64,000 nucleotides of DNA, taken from contig NZ_JBDLLG010000002.1 of NCBI RefSeq assembly GCF_039822625.1, positions 1 through 64,000 on the forward strand, in the 5' to 3' direction. The notes under the pieces were generated by a model. It searched no databases, had not been told where the DNA came from, and saw nothing but the letters and a program-made list of their open reading frames with translations. Position numbers and translations under genes: made by a program. Source of the stretch: Marinimicrobium locisalis. GTDB taxonomy: Bacteria; Pseudomonadota; Gammaproteobacteria; Pseudomonadales; Cellvibrionaceae. Within the stretch, counting starts at the first letter, position 1. Every line of letters begins with the position of its first letter. Of this stretch, positions 41,314 to 51,773 are shown one piece after another.

Positions 41314-44136
41314 CTACTCACCCGTTTCGGCAAAGTCCCCCTCGGCAAACCCGGTGCCCTTGGCCTGCAGCGTAATGATGCCGCTGCCCTCGCCCAGCAC
41401 CCACCGCTCATAGGCCTGCTTGACCTGCTCCGGGGTGACCACCCGCAACGCCTCAACCAGCCGCTCGCGAGTGTCGAAATCGGTGTTGTTGCGGTGGAAA
41501 TCACCTCGGTAGCGGCTCGCCTCTTGCACAAAGTCGTTGGGCTGCTGAGTCAGCTGAGCCACGAGCGATTCGCGCAGCGGATTGAGTTGGGCCTCGTCCA
41601 ATTCGGCCAGAGTGGATTCATGGTCCGCCAAGAATGTTTCCACGCGCCCCTGGATGGCGGGCAGTGTTTTTTCCGAGCTCTGCACCAACAACACCAGCGC
41701 CGGCTTTTCGCCCAGGCGCGTGACGCCGGCGTTGACCACATAGCCCCACTGCTCTTCAGTGCGCAGTTGAGTGTACATGGGGTTATTGATCAGCATATTG
41801 AGCAACAACAACTCCGCGAAGGGTTCCATCTCCTCGCTCGGCGCCACATAGGCGCGCATCCAACCTACATCATTGTGCTCCACCGTGCGCTCGACGCTCC
41901 AGTGTTCACCCGCCTGTGGTGTCTCAGTCTCGGTGACGTAAATCGGGCCAGGCTGGCGGTTGGGCCCCAGGGCTTGTTCGGCACCGCGCGCCATGGCGCG
42001 AATCTGTTCCGGTTGATAATGGCCGTAGGCGTACAACCGCAGGGTCACCTGTTGGCGCCATTGGCGATAGTAGGCCCGAAGGTCATCGGGCGTGATGTTC
42101 CGGCTGGCCTTCAGAATCGCGCCCACATCCCACTCAAAGCGTTGGGTACGGCGGTCAAGCCAGCGATACAGCTGGTGCATGGGCGCATCGGTTTTCTCGC
42201 CACTCAACCACTCCTGCAGGCGATCCCGCTGGCGGTTGAATTCAGCCTCGGTAAAACTCAGCTCGGCCACGCCCCCCATCAGTTCGTTCACCAGGGTCTT
42301 GTGATTGCTCACCGGCCCATGGAGGGTCAGGTTTTGCATGTTGCTGTCCGAGCGGTCAAAACCAATGTTAATACCCGCGCGTCCGGCCCGATCGGTCAGG
42401 CTCATGTTCTTTTCGTTCAGCAAGCCATTCATTATGGCACCCAGTGCGAAGTGTTCCGCGCTCTGAATACCCAAATCGGTATTCCAGACAAAGTGCAGGT
42501 AGCCCTTTCCGTCCTGATGATGCTCCGCGTGGCGGAACCAGACATCCAGCCCCGGCTCGCCAATCAGTTGGGTAAAGCTTTGAATGGAGTGTTCGACGGC
42601 TTCTAGATCACCACTGCTCGCCAGGGTATTGGCCGGCGGAAGGTTCAGCTCAATGTCTTGAGCCATGGATTGCCACTGGGCCAGCGTGTCCTGCTCAATG
42701 TTGGCAACGGAGTAGCGGCCGTCATAGTGGGGGATGTCGGTATCCACCGGTTCACTTTGGCTGACTTGCCAGAGGCGCAGTCGCTCCGGGCGCATTTGCT
42801 CCAGCACCACCTCGATGGCCTGCGGATCAAACGTCTCAAAGTGGGCGCTGGCCGAATTGACATAGGCGGGGGGTATGTCGTGCATCAGGGCGCTGATATG
42901 AACCGCCTGCTGCATGGGCTGGGGCGGGGACTGTTCATTGAAGGTTTGTTGGGCCAGGGTGCGGTACTCCTCGTAATACCGCTGTTTCACGCCTTGCTCA
43001 CGGACAAGCTCAATGTAAGCGAGGGTGGCAGCCACCACCTGATCCCGTTGCGCCATGCCCTTGTCGGTGGCGTCGATAAAAATCCGAATAAAGCCGTCCT
43101 GGCCAAAGAAGTCGGACTGAACACCGGCGCCCATGCTGTTGGCCAAGTTCTGCTCGCGCAAATAGTGGCCGAGGGTACCCGGTTCCTCGGAGCTGAGAAT
43201 GTTGCGCAGATACGCGTTGGGTTTAACCCGCCACTGATCGGTGTTGTCGTCGATGGGAAACTCCAGAATCAGCTGTTTCAGATCTTTTTGCGGGCGGTAG
43301 TAAATGTGTTTCCCCCAGGCGGAGGGGGGCAAACCGGGCTCGGTGATCTCGGCCGAGGGCGCCTCCTCTTCCGGCAACGCCGCGAAATGTTCCCGCACCA
43401 GGGTTTCCTGCTCTTCAAGGGGTTTTTGACTCACCAGCGTCAGGGTCATCAGCTCCGCCTTGTAGTAGCGCTGATAGAAATCCCGCATCGCCTCGTACAA
43501 GCCGCTGTCGGGCCCGCCGGGCAGGGTCTCCCGGTTGCCCACGCTCAGCCGCGCCGCCGGGTGCTCCGGGTTGCCGGTCAGCCCCAGTAGCTGAAACATA
43601 ATGCGCGGGTCCTGGCTTTTGCCCATGGACCACTCGTTGTGCACGGCGGTGCGTTCCTTGTCGCTGTACTCTTTATCAAACAACGGCGCCTTAAAGTAAT
43701 CACTGAACCGGTCTAGCGAGGGGTCGAGCAAGTCATTCGGTGTCTGGAAGAAGTAGTTGGTGTGGTCGCTACTGGTGTAGGCGTTGGCGAAACCGGCGTT
43801 GTCTTCCAGGTATTTCTGCAAGGCGTTGGGTTCGGGATAATCCTCGGTACCGAGAAACAGCATGTGCTCCAGGTAATGCGCCAGCCCCGGGAATTCCAGC
43901 GGGTTGTGGAAACTGCCCACCCCGACCGCGAGAGACACGGCGCTCATCTCCGTCTCCTGCGCTTGGACAAGCATCACTTTCAGGCCGTTATCGAGCTGCA
44001 GGTAACGGTATTGGCGCGGATCATTCTGGCTTTTTGCCACGTCCATGGGGGCCTGGTGAGCACAGGCTCCCACTAGCAAGGCGAGCAGAGCGAACACGGT
44101 GGTAAAGACAGGAAACTTCAGGGGGAGACGATGCAT
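41314..44136 (-). CDS. M16 family zinc metallopeptidase (pitrilysin/insulinase type), putative lipoprotein
   Basis: 940-residue protease of the insulysin/pitrilysin type. The signal peptide ends in lipobox LVGAC (Cys25), implying a membrane-anchored periplasmic enzyme. The inverted zinc motif HYLEH is at 87-91 and the third zinc ligand Glu lies in DKERTAVHNEW. The C-terminal catalytically inert repeats include VLLVQSSEKTLPAI and the substrate-clamping LRTEEQWGYVV region. It resembles E. coli Ptr/Pqq-type peptidases that degrade small polypeptides. It stands alone between trkH (convergent) and a diguanylate cyclase in the same orientation. Confidence 0.93.
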   Translation of the reverse strand: MHRLPLKFPVFTTVFALLALLVGACAHQAPMDVAKSQNDPRQYRYLQLDNGLKVMLVQAQETEMSAVSLAVGVGSFHNPLEFPGLAHYLEHMLFLGTEDYPEPNALQKYLEDNAGFANAYTSSDHTNYFFQTPNDLLDPSLDRFSDYFKAPLFDKEYSDKERTAVHNEWSMGKSQDPRIMFQLLGLTGNPEHPAARLSVGNRETLPGGPDSGLYEAMRDFYQRYYKAELMTLTLVSQKPLEEQETLVREHFAALPEEEAPSAEITEPGLPPSAWGKHIYYRPQKDLKQLILEFPIDDNTDQWRVKPNAYLRNILSSEEPGTLGHYLREQNLANSMGAGVQSDFFGQDGFIRIFIDATDKGMAQRDQVVAATLAYIELVREQGVKQRYYEEYRTLAQQTFNEQSPPQPMQQAVHISALMHDIPPAYVNSASAHFETFDPQAIEVVLEQMRPERLRLWQVSQSEPVDTDIPHYDGRYSVANIEQDTLAQWQSMAQDIELNLPPANTLASSGDLEAVEHSIQSFTQLIGEPGLDVWFRHAEHHQDGKGYLHFVWNTDLGIQSAEHFALGAIMNGLLNEKNMSLTDRAGRAGINIGFDRSDSNMQNLTLHGPVSNHKTLVNELMGGVAELSFTEAEFNRQRDRLQEWLSGEKTDAPMHQLYRWLDRRTQRFEWDVGAILKASRNITPDDLRAYYRQWRQQVTLRLYAYGHYQPEQIRAMARGAEQALGPNRQPGPIYVTETETPQAGEHWSVERTVEHNDVGWMRAYVAPSEEMEPFAELLLLNMLINNPMYTQLRTEEQWGYVVNAGVTRLGEKPALVLLVQSSEKTLPAIQGRVETFLADHESTLAELDEAQLNPLRESLVAQLTQQPNDFVQEASRYRGDFHRNNTDFDTRERLVEALRVVTPEQVKQAYERWVLGEGSGIITLQAKGTGFAEGDFAETGE

Positions 44137-44228
44137 GCGGGATCCTTTTGCCGATTGGGTTTAGGGAGGCAAGACAACGGCGTTGTCGCCGTGGTTCCGC
44201 TAAAGCCTATGCGAGCCGCCGGTTTTGG

Positions 44229-45560
44229 TCAACCGGGCTCGAGTTGGGCCGCCGGCTCCCCCAGGATGACGCGGTTTCGCCCCTGGTGTTTCGCGCTATA
44301 GAGCGCTCGGTCCACGCGGACAAAGGCATCGACATAGGACTCCCCCTCGCCCACTTGGCAGACGCCGAAACTGGCGGTCAAGTTCACCTCATAAGCCACT
44401 TTGTTCCCTTCGGGCTTTTCTTCGGCAATCAGCGAACGAAGCTTTTCCGCCAGGCGCGCGGCATTCTCCGCCGTGGTGCTCGGGCACAAGAGAAGAAATT
44501 CTTCCCCACCCCACCGGCAGAGCACATCCTGCTGGCGGGTGTGCTCATTGAGCAAGGTCACTAACTGCCGCAAAACCTCGTCCCCCGCATCGTGACCGTA
44601 GGTATCATTGAAGTGCTTGAAGTGATCCACATCCATCAGTATCAGGGCGAGGGGGTGAAACTCGTCATAATGAAGCAACTCTGACAGACGCTGCTCAAAA
44701 CCGAAACGGTTGTAGGCGCCGGTCAACGGGTCCCGGGAAGACAACTGTTTGTAACGCTCGCTCTCCTGCTTCAGAGCGGCGTTACGGTTGGTGAGCACAT
44801 CAAGGCTGCGCCGTTGACGCCGGGCCTTTAACGCCAGTAGCCGCAGTTGGCGCATAACCCCAATGGTCAGCCCCCCAAGCCAGCACAACAAGATGCTCAA
44901 ATACCACAGCTCGGCCGAGACCCAGTCCCCCACAAAGGCGATGCGCTCGATTTTTACGTCGTAGTTGCCCGGCTCAAGGGTGTCCGAGTAACCAATCCCG
45001 ATGGCGATCACATTGTGAAAGGCCGGTCGGCGCAGGGCGCGAGGCAACTCTCGCTGGCTGCTCCACCAGTCGGCCAACGTCAGCTCTTCAAAATTCAGCC
45101 GAATTGGTGCATTGAGTTCGCCGGGCAAAAAGTCGAATTTATTGAACTGAGCGCTGTTGTTGTCTTCGGGGGTGGAGTAGCGCTCATCGTAATGGCGCAT
45201 AAAAAACTGCACTTTCTTGTTGTGACCGTCTACGTCCAGGCGCAGATCCACCGCCCGGTAGCCGGTGAGGTCCATTCCCTTGACGGCGTGATGGGACAGA
45301 ATGATATTCATCCCGCAATAGACAAAGGTCCCCTTCTGTTCAACTCGGCACCGCCATACCCGGTCTGCCTCGGGCCCGGCCCACTCAGAGTGGCTCGGCC
45401 CGCCCTCGGAACCGTCCCCGTACAACGCGAAAATAACGTCCATATCCGAATTCGGAACCACCGAAAGCACCTTCTCGGGAATAAGAGGGTGCGCGGCAAT
45501 CGCTACCAACGTCGCGATAATCGCGGTTAGTAGAATGAATAGGGAACGGTTTTGCGCCAT
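44229..45560 (-). CDS. Membrane diguanylate cyclase with periplasmic carbohydrate-binding-like sensor
   Basis: 443-residue inner-membrane protein. The first helix spans about 6-26. The periplasmic domain (about 30-212) is a probable beta-sandwich resembling CBM11/CIA30-type modules (GMDLTGYRAVDLRLDVDG, KVQFFMRHYD, GNYDVKIERIAFVGDW). The second helix spans about 217-236, followed by a short coiled coil and a GGDEF domain with GGEEF at 351-355 and inhibitory RQQD at 342-345. All cyclase elements (DPLTGAYNR, MDVDHFKHFNDTYGHDAGD) are intact, so it should make c-di-GMP in response to a periplasmic cue. The carbohydrate ligand is an inference from fold resemblance and gene content. Confidence 0.87.
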   Translation of the reverse strand: MAQNRSLFILLTAIIATLVAIAAHPLIPEKVLSVVPNSDMDVIFALYGDGSEGGPSHSEWAGPEADRVWRCRVEQKGTFVYCGMNIILSHHAVKGMDLTGYRAVDLRLDVDGHNKKVQFFMRHYDERYSTPEDNNSAQFNKFDFLPGELNAPIRLNFEELTLADWWSSQRELPRALRRPAFHNVIAIGIGYSDTLEPGNYDVKIERIAFVGDWVSAELWYLSILLCWLGGLTIGVMRQLRLLALKARRQRRSLDVLTNRNAALKQESERYKQLSSRDPLTGAYNRFGFEQRLSELLHYDEFHPLALILMDVDHFKHFNDTYGHDAGDEVLRQLVTLLNEHTRQQDVLCRWGGEEFLLLCPSTTAENAARLAEKLRSLIAEEKPEGNKVAYEVNLTASFGVCQVGEGESYVDAFVRVDRALYSAKHQGRNRVILGEPAAQLEPG

Positions 45561-45863
45561 AAGGGGCCAATCTGTTGATTATTGTGCCATTGTAGCAAGG
45601 TTAGCGTTCCCTTCGGCGCTGTAATCGGCATCATTCAGATTATTCCGCTATGGATAGCGCTAATTTATAACAAAACGCGCTTTCAAAGCCTATTGCTGAG
45701 AACTATTGATAATTAATATCGCTCAGTAGGAGCCGGGCGCTCCCAAATCACGTTGGAAATGGGGGTACAATGCGAATTCGATGTTCTGCCGTGTTACCGG
45801 TTACTCCGGCAGACTGTCACCCTGAATGAGAACCCACACAATTCACAATAAAGTGAGGCCCCT
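45561..45863. promoter_or_regulatory. Divergent control region with LacI-like palindromes
   Basis: This 303-base gap separates the cyclase from the Tat-exported isomerase. It contains CGCTAT-GG-ATAGCG (45646-45659) overlapping TAGCGCTA (45655-45662). A second GCGCTTTCA half-site lies about 20 bases on. These resemble LacI/GalR-family operators (TGAAANCGNTTTCA class), but neither is complete. No LacI-type gene is in the window. Confidence 0.3.
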
Positions 45864-46793
45864 ATGGACCGGATACACCTCGGAAGACGGCAATTCATTA
45901 AACAAATGGCCACTGCCTCGGCCGCCCTGGCCGCGGCCAGCACTCTCCCCGGCTGTATGAGCCTGATGGGCGAGAAAAGCACCTACGACATCTCCCTGGC
46001 ACAGTGGTCCCTGCACCGGCGCTTTTTCAGTGGCGAAGCGGACCCCATGAACTTCGCTCAGATTGCCCGCCAGGAGTTCGATATCGGCGGCATCGAATAC
46101 GTTAACCAGTTTTATAAAGACACACTGTCCGAGGCTCTGGTCCAAGACCTGCGCGCCCGAGCCGACCGCGAAAACGTCCAAAGCTTGCTGATCATGGTCG
46201 ACGGTGAAGGCGCTCTGGGCGCCCCCAGCGAGTCCGGCCGCAAGCAAACCGTGGACAACCACAAAAAGTGGGCCGACGCCGCCCACGGCTTGGGCTGCCA
46301 TTCGATTCGGGTGAATGCGCAAAGCGAAGGCACTTGGGATGAGCAGCGTGACCGGGCCGCCGAGGGCTTGGTGATGCTGGCCGAGTACTGCGAGCCCCTG
46401 GGGTTGAACGTATTGGTGGAAAACCATGGGGGTCTATCCTCCAACGCCCGCTGGCTAAGCCAGGTTATGGAAACCGCCAACCACCCGCGGGTGGGCACCC
46501 TTCCGGACTTTGGCAACTTCGTTATCGACCAAGAAGCGGGAGAAACCTACGACCGTTACCGGGGCGTGCGGGAATTGATGCCCTATGCCCGCGCCGTCAG
46601 CGCCAAGAGCTATGCGTTTAATGAACAGGGCGAGGAAACCACGATCAACTTCCAACGCATGATCGATATTGTCATGGCCGTGGGCTATAACGGCTGGGTG
46701 GGGATCGAGTATGAAGGAGACAAGCACTCGGAAGCCGAGGGTATTCGGTTGACTGGGGACTTGCTGCGGCGCATCAAAGCGAACCGGGCGTAA
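45864..46793 (+). CDS. Tat-exported sugar phosphate isomerase/epimerase-like TIM barrel
   Basis: 309-residue xylose-isomerase-like/AP-endonuclease-2 fold protein. The twin-arginine signal GRRQFIKQMATAS is followed by LPGC (Cys31), so it may be a Tat-exported lipoprotein. The barrel shows metal-site motifs typical of the family: an acidic residue in DIGGIEYVNQF, LNVLVENHGGLSS (Glu), TLPDFGNF (Asp), SAKSYAF and the final GWVGIEYEGD (Glu). Envelope-located members of this fold act as 3-keto-sugar or sugar epimerases/isomerases in glycoside catabolism. The Gfo/Idh and DUF1080 proteins at 16-21 kb would be plausible partners. A terminator follows. Confidence 0.83.
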   Translation: MDRIHLGRRQFIKQMATASAALAAASTLPGCMSLMGEKSTYDISLAQWSLHRRFFSGEADPMNFAQIARQEFDIGGIEYVNQFYKDTLSEALVQDLRARADRENVQSLLIMVDGEGALGAPSESGRKQTVDNHKKWADAAHGLGCHSIRVNAQSEGTWDEQRDRAAEGLVMLAEYCEPLGLNVLVENHGGLSSNARWLSQVMETANHPRVGTLPDFGNFVIDQEAGETYDRYRGVRELMPYARAVSAKSYAFNEQGEETTINFQRMIDIVMAVGYNGWVGIEYEGDKHSEAEGIRLTGDLLRRIKANRA

Positions 46794-46810
46794 ACCGACG
46801 TTTTAACTCA

Positions 46811-46845
46811 AAAAGCCTCCGGTAGTACCCTACCGGAGGCTTTTT
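46811..46845. terminator. Bidirectional intrinsic terminator
   Basis: An 11-base stem (GCCTCCGGTAG 46815-46825 with CTACCGGAGGC 46830-46840) has a TACC loop, an A-tract before and a T-tract after. It lies between the convergent isomerase gene and the DUF202 gene and should serve both. Confidence 0.93.
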
Positions 46846-46872
46846 CATTGCCGCTCGTGAGCTCCGGCCCGG

Positions 46873-47127
46873 TCAACTCTGAACCTTGGGGATTTCGCTC
46901 CTGACTTTCACAAAGCGATAAAAGCCAATAGCAGCAATGAGCACGCCGCCGATGATGGCGACCCAGGCAACGATACTGAGCAGGGGGTTCTCCGGTAAAA
47001 ACTGGAGCACCACCCCACCCCCGATTAAAAGCGATAGCGCGGTTCTAATGTAGGACAGCAGCGTACGCTCGTTAGCCAAATGGGTGCGCTCCACCGCCAG
47101 GTGGTCGCGCAGGTCGGTATCGCTCAT
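46873..47127 (-). CDS. DUF202 family small membrane protein
   Basis: 84-residue protein with the DUF202 signature at the N terminus (HLAVERTHLANERTLLSYIRTALSLL), followed by two hydrophobic segments (about 28-45 and 50-72) and a short basic C-terminal end. AGGAGA lies before its ATG. The family is widespread, inner-membrane and of unknown function. The neighbours (isomerase convergent; leuA upstream in the same direction, 57 bases away) give no functional clue. Confidence 0.87.
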   Translation of the reverse strand: MSDTDLRDHLAVERTHLANERTLLSYIRTALSLLIGGGVVLQFLPENPLLSIVAWVAIIGGVLIAAIGFYRFVKVRSEIPKVQS

Positions 47128-47184
47128 TGCGTTTTCTCCTTTCCTTTACCGGCTACCGGCCGGCGGCCAGGTTGCTGAAAGCGG

Positions 47185-48852
<1,668 letters not shown>

Positions 48853-49133
48853 GGCTCGGCTCCATTGCACGGGTGTTTCTTGGCGAATAAGGATGCCCGG
48901 GAGAGAGCGGAAGGTCCTCGGCCGGATGGGCCTCGGGCATTGAACTCAGAGCACCGCTTGTGGCGGTGGGAGAGTACCGGGGGTCGGGCTTGTGGCCCGC
49001 CGCTCTTCCTCTGTCAGGCATGGGGATAGTATATGGCTTACAAGGCGGCGATAAATTGCTAAGATGTTGCCTTAATCGCTCGTTTTGGAATTATATTCCA
49101 ATATTTAACGCCAACCAAGCATAGTATGCCACC

Positions 49134-49604
49134 ATGACCGAAGGTCTGGATCGTTACGACCGTTTAATCCTGGAAACCCTGCAGAAGCGGGGCCGCATCA
49201 CCAACCAGGAGCTGGCCGAAGCCATCAGCCTGTCGCCCTCCCCTTGTCTGCGGCGGGTTAAGCAAATGGAGGAGGCGGGGTTGATTGACGGCTATGTGGC
49301 GCTGCTCAATGCCCGCAAGCTCGGGCTGCACCTGATGGCGTTTATCGAAATCAGCATGGACAAACACACCCCGGACCGCTTCAGTGCCTTTGAAGAGACC
49401 ATCGCCGGCTACCCGGAGGTGCTGGAATGCCATTTGATTACCGGTCAGTCGGCTGACTATCTACTGAAGGTGATTGTCCGGGATATGGACGCCTACCAGC
49501 AGTTCCTGTTGCAGAAGCTGACCCGCATTGACGGCGTGAGCGGTGTGCACTCATCCTTTGTGCTGAAAAGTCCCATTAACAGCACCGCTCTCCCCGTCAG
49601 CTAG
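49134..49604 (+). CDS. Lrp/AsnC family transcriptional regulator
   Basis: 156-residue regulator. The N-terminal winged helix-turn-helix (LDRYDRLILETLQKRGRIT, then LAEAISLSPSPCLRRVKQME) and the C-terminal RAM/ligand-binding domain (about 65-150, ending in GVSGVHSSFVLKS) are both complete. It probably senses an amino acid as a dimer or octamer. Divergent orientation from leuA across a 281-base intergenic region makes leuA and its own gene likely targets (inference). Its stop is only 8 bases from the stop of the convergent esterase gene. Confidence 0.92.
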   Translation: MTEGLDRYDRLILETLQKRGRITNQELAEAISLSPSPCLRRVKQMEEAGLIDGYVALLNARKLGLHLMAFIEISMDKHTPDRFSAFEETIAGYPEVLECHLITGQSADYLLKVIVRDMDAYQQFLLQKLTRIDGVSGVHSSFVLKSPINSTALPVS

Positions 49605-49612
49605 TACTTACT

Positions 49613-51544
49613 TCATTCGCTGTCTGTGCGGAAGGGAGCGGCGGGCAGTCCTTCGGCGTTACAGAGGTTGGCCTCCTCCGGGTTGTCGGCCCAGGCGTAG
49701 CGCACCGCCTTCGGCTTCTCAATCGCGTCACTGGACACCACCACTTTTTTGCCTTTGATTTCGGCGTCGGCCCAGACAAACTCGCCGTCTTCCCCGGCGA
49801 TGGCAAATTCCGCCAACGGCTCGCCGTCGCAGGACTTCAAGCCCCCACCCACGGAGTCGAAGCGAACGATGACGCGTTCGCCCTTCACCCGGTGCTTGCG
49901 GTAGCGAGGCCCAAAGGCCACCAGGTCCTTTTCATTATAAGCCACCGAGCGTGCGGCCAGTGCCAAGCGCTCACCCACGGCCTCTTTGTTCAAGGGGTGG
50001 ATATCGTTCCACTCACCCACATCAATGGCCACGGCCATACCGGTTTCCGGCAGGGTCAACGCCTGCTCCTGGGCTTCACGCAGCCGGGCCCACTCACTGT
50101 CTTGCGGCGAGCCCTTGGCTTCCAGGTAGTTGGCCAGTTGCACAAACAGGAAGGGTTGTTTGGGCTGGTCCCACTGGTTCCGCCAGTCTTCAATAACCGC
50201 CGGGAACAGGTCGGCGTACTCTTGCGCGCGACCGACGTTGGATTCGCCCTGGTACCAAATCACCCCTTTGAGGGCGTAGTCAGTCAGCGGCGCAATCATA
50301 CCGTTGTACAACCCCATCGGCTTCCAGCGGATAAAGGTCTGGGAGGCGAGACTGTCCAGCTGGGCGCCCTGTTTGACGCGCCATTGACCGGTGAGATCAA
50401 TCGTCTCGGTCTTCCAGCTCAATTCGTAGGGCTTGTCTTCCACAAAACCGGGCAGACCATTTTGGCTGGTCAAGCGCACCGCCAGGGTATTTTCGCCCCC
50501 CTTGAGCAGTCCTTCGGGCAGAGGGTACCAGCGCGGGGGGTACTGATAGCCGGTCTGCCCGACCTGCTCACCATTTAAGTAAGCCACATCGGCATCCACC
50601 AGCCGGCCCAACTCCAAAAAGGCGGGCTTGCCGACCCAGCTTTCGGGCACCTCGATGGTTTTGCGCAGCCACCAGACGCCGTTGGCCTCCCCCTCTTCGC
50701 CCCAAAAACCGGGGAGCTCGACGGTGTCCCAGTCGCTGTCATCCACATCCGGTTGAGCCCACAAGGCTTTTCCGTTTTTATAGCCGGGGTCCAGTTTATC
50801 CCGGCGCTCGAACCAGGCTTGCGCGCGCTGTTGATCCTCCGCCTGAGTCGTCTCAATTAGCTTATCATCGCGCCAACGCTTGGCTTCTTGCAGGTGTGCC
50901 GGAAAGGATTTCAACGCCTCTTCGCTCAGCCAGGCTTCGGCGGGCGAACCCCCGAGCGCGGCGTTGATGACACCCACCGGCACGTCCAGCTCACGGTGTA
51001 AGTCCCGGGCAAAGAAATAGCTGACCGCCGAAATACCGGACACGGTTTCGGGGGTGACCGTTTGCCAATGACCGCCCTCCAGCGTTTGTTGGGGCGCATC
51101 GAAGTTGTAGCGATCCGGCACCTCGAAATAGCGAACTTCGGGGTAGTCGGCCCGGGCCATTTCCGCTTCATACAGCGGCCGGACCCGAGCCATGGTGAGC
51201 TCCATGTTGGACTGGCCCGAGGCGAGCCAGACATCCCCCACCAGCACATCCTTCACTCGGATTGTATTGTTTCCCTCAACCACCAGCTCATGAGGGCCCC
51301 CGGCGGGCACTTTTTTCAGGGTAAGCTCCCATCGGCCCGCTTCGCTGGCGGTGGTTTTCAGGCTTCTATCAAGAAAGTGAACACTTACTTCCTCCCCCGC
51401 ATCGGCCCAACCCCACAGAGTGAGGGGGGTATCGCGTTGCAGCACCATGCCGTCGTCTATCAGCCGGGGCAGGCTTACATCCGCCGAGGCGGTCACGCTG
51501 GCACACAGTAAGGCCAAACCGGTGATCCATGGAGTTTTATTCAT
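49613..51544 (-). CDS. Exported sialate O-acetylesterase-type (SASA/SGNH) carbohydrate esterase
   Basis: 643-residue exported esterase. The signal peptide (1-21) precedes a beta-domain, and the SGNH hydrolase domain has the nucleophile Ser112 in ASGQSNMEL. A galactose-binding-like jelly roll is inserted (about 260-360, with GVWWLRKTIEVPESW and NGEQVGQTGYQYPPRWYPL). The domain resumes with GVIWYQGESN, and the catalytic Asp/His come in NDIHPLNKEAVGERLAL. Family members remove acetyl groups from sialate or from acetylated xylo-oligosaccharides. The xylanase and glucuronoyl esterase in this window favour acetylxylan here (inference). No sialic-acid gene is present. Confidence 0.9.
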   Translation of the reverse strand: MNKTPWITGLALLCASVTASADVSLPRLIDDGMVLQRDTPLTLWGWADAGEEVSVHFLDRSLKTTASEAGRWELTLKKVPAGGPHELVVEGNNTIRVKDVLVGDVWLASGQSNMELTMARVRPLYEAEMARADYPEVRYFEVPDRYNFDAPQQTLEGGHWQTVTPETVSGISAVSYFFARDLHRELDVPVGVINAALGGSPAEAWLSEEALKSFPAHLQEAKRWRDDKLIETTQAEDQQRAQAWFERRDKLDPGYKNGKALWAQPDVDDSDWDTVELPGFWGEEGEANGVWWLRKTIEVPESWVGKPAFLELGRLVDADVAYLNGEQVGQTGYQYPPRWYPLPEGLLKGGENTLAVRLTSQNGLPGFVEDKPYELSWKTETIDLTGQWRVKQGAQLDSLASQTFIRWKPMGLYNGMIAPLTDYALKGVIWYQGESNVGRAQEYADLFPAVIEDWRNQWDQPKQPFLFVQLANYLEAKGSPQDSEWARLREAQEQALTLPETGMAVAIDVGEWNDIHPLNKEAVGERLALAARSVAYNEKDLVAFGPRYRKHRVKGERVIVRFDSVGGGLKSCDGEPLAEFAIAGEDGEFVWADAEIKGKKVVVSSDAIEKPKAVRYAWADNPEEANLCNAEGLPAAPFRTDSE

Positions 51545-51773
51545 TGCTTATACCTCTGGTTGCTTTCCGAATGTGAGCTACCCCCATAGCGTAGCCTAGA
51601 AAGTGTAAGGGCTCTGAAAACACAGGCTTATAGTCTATAGGATCATATGAGAGACGGGAACTAGTGGCCCATGGGTCTACATTTTCTTCTTTTTACTTTG
51701 AACCTGGATGGAAGCCGCTGCGACTACCTCACCGGACACGCTGTTATCACATACCACCGAAGAGGCAATTATT

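Noticed and set aside
41311..42606. 431-residue + frame opposite the M16 peptidase gene
   Set aside because: Antisense shadow in GC-rich DNA; the peptidase frame continues through it with conserved M16 sequence.
48853..49133. Leucine leader peptide/attenuator before leuA
   Set aside because: A short open frame exists on the minus strand, but it has no run of leucine codons and no clear terminator hairpin next to leuA.
49613..51544. Sialic-acid catabolism gene
   Set aside because: The SASA label alone suggests this, but no nan-type gene is in the window and the neighbourhood is xylan-oriented, so acetylated xylo-oligosaccharide is the better guess.
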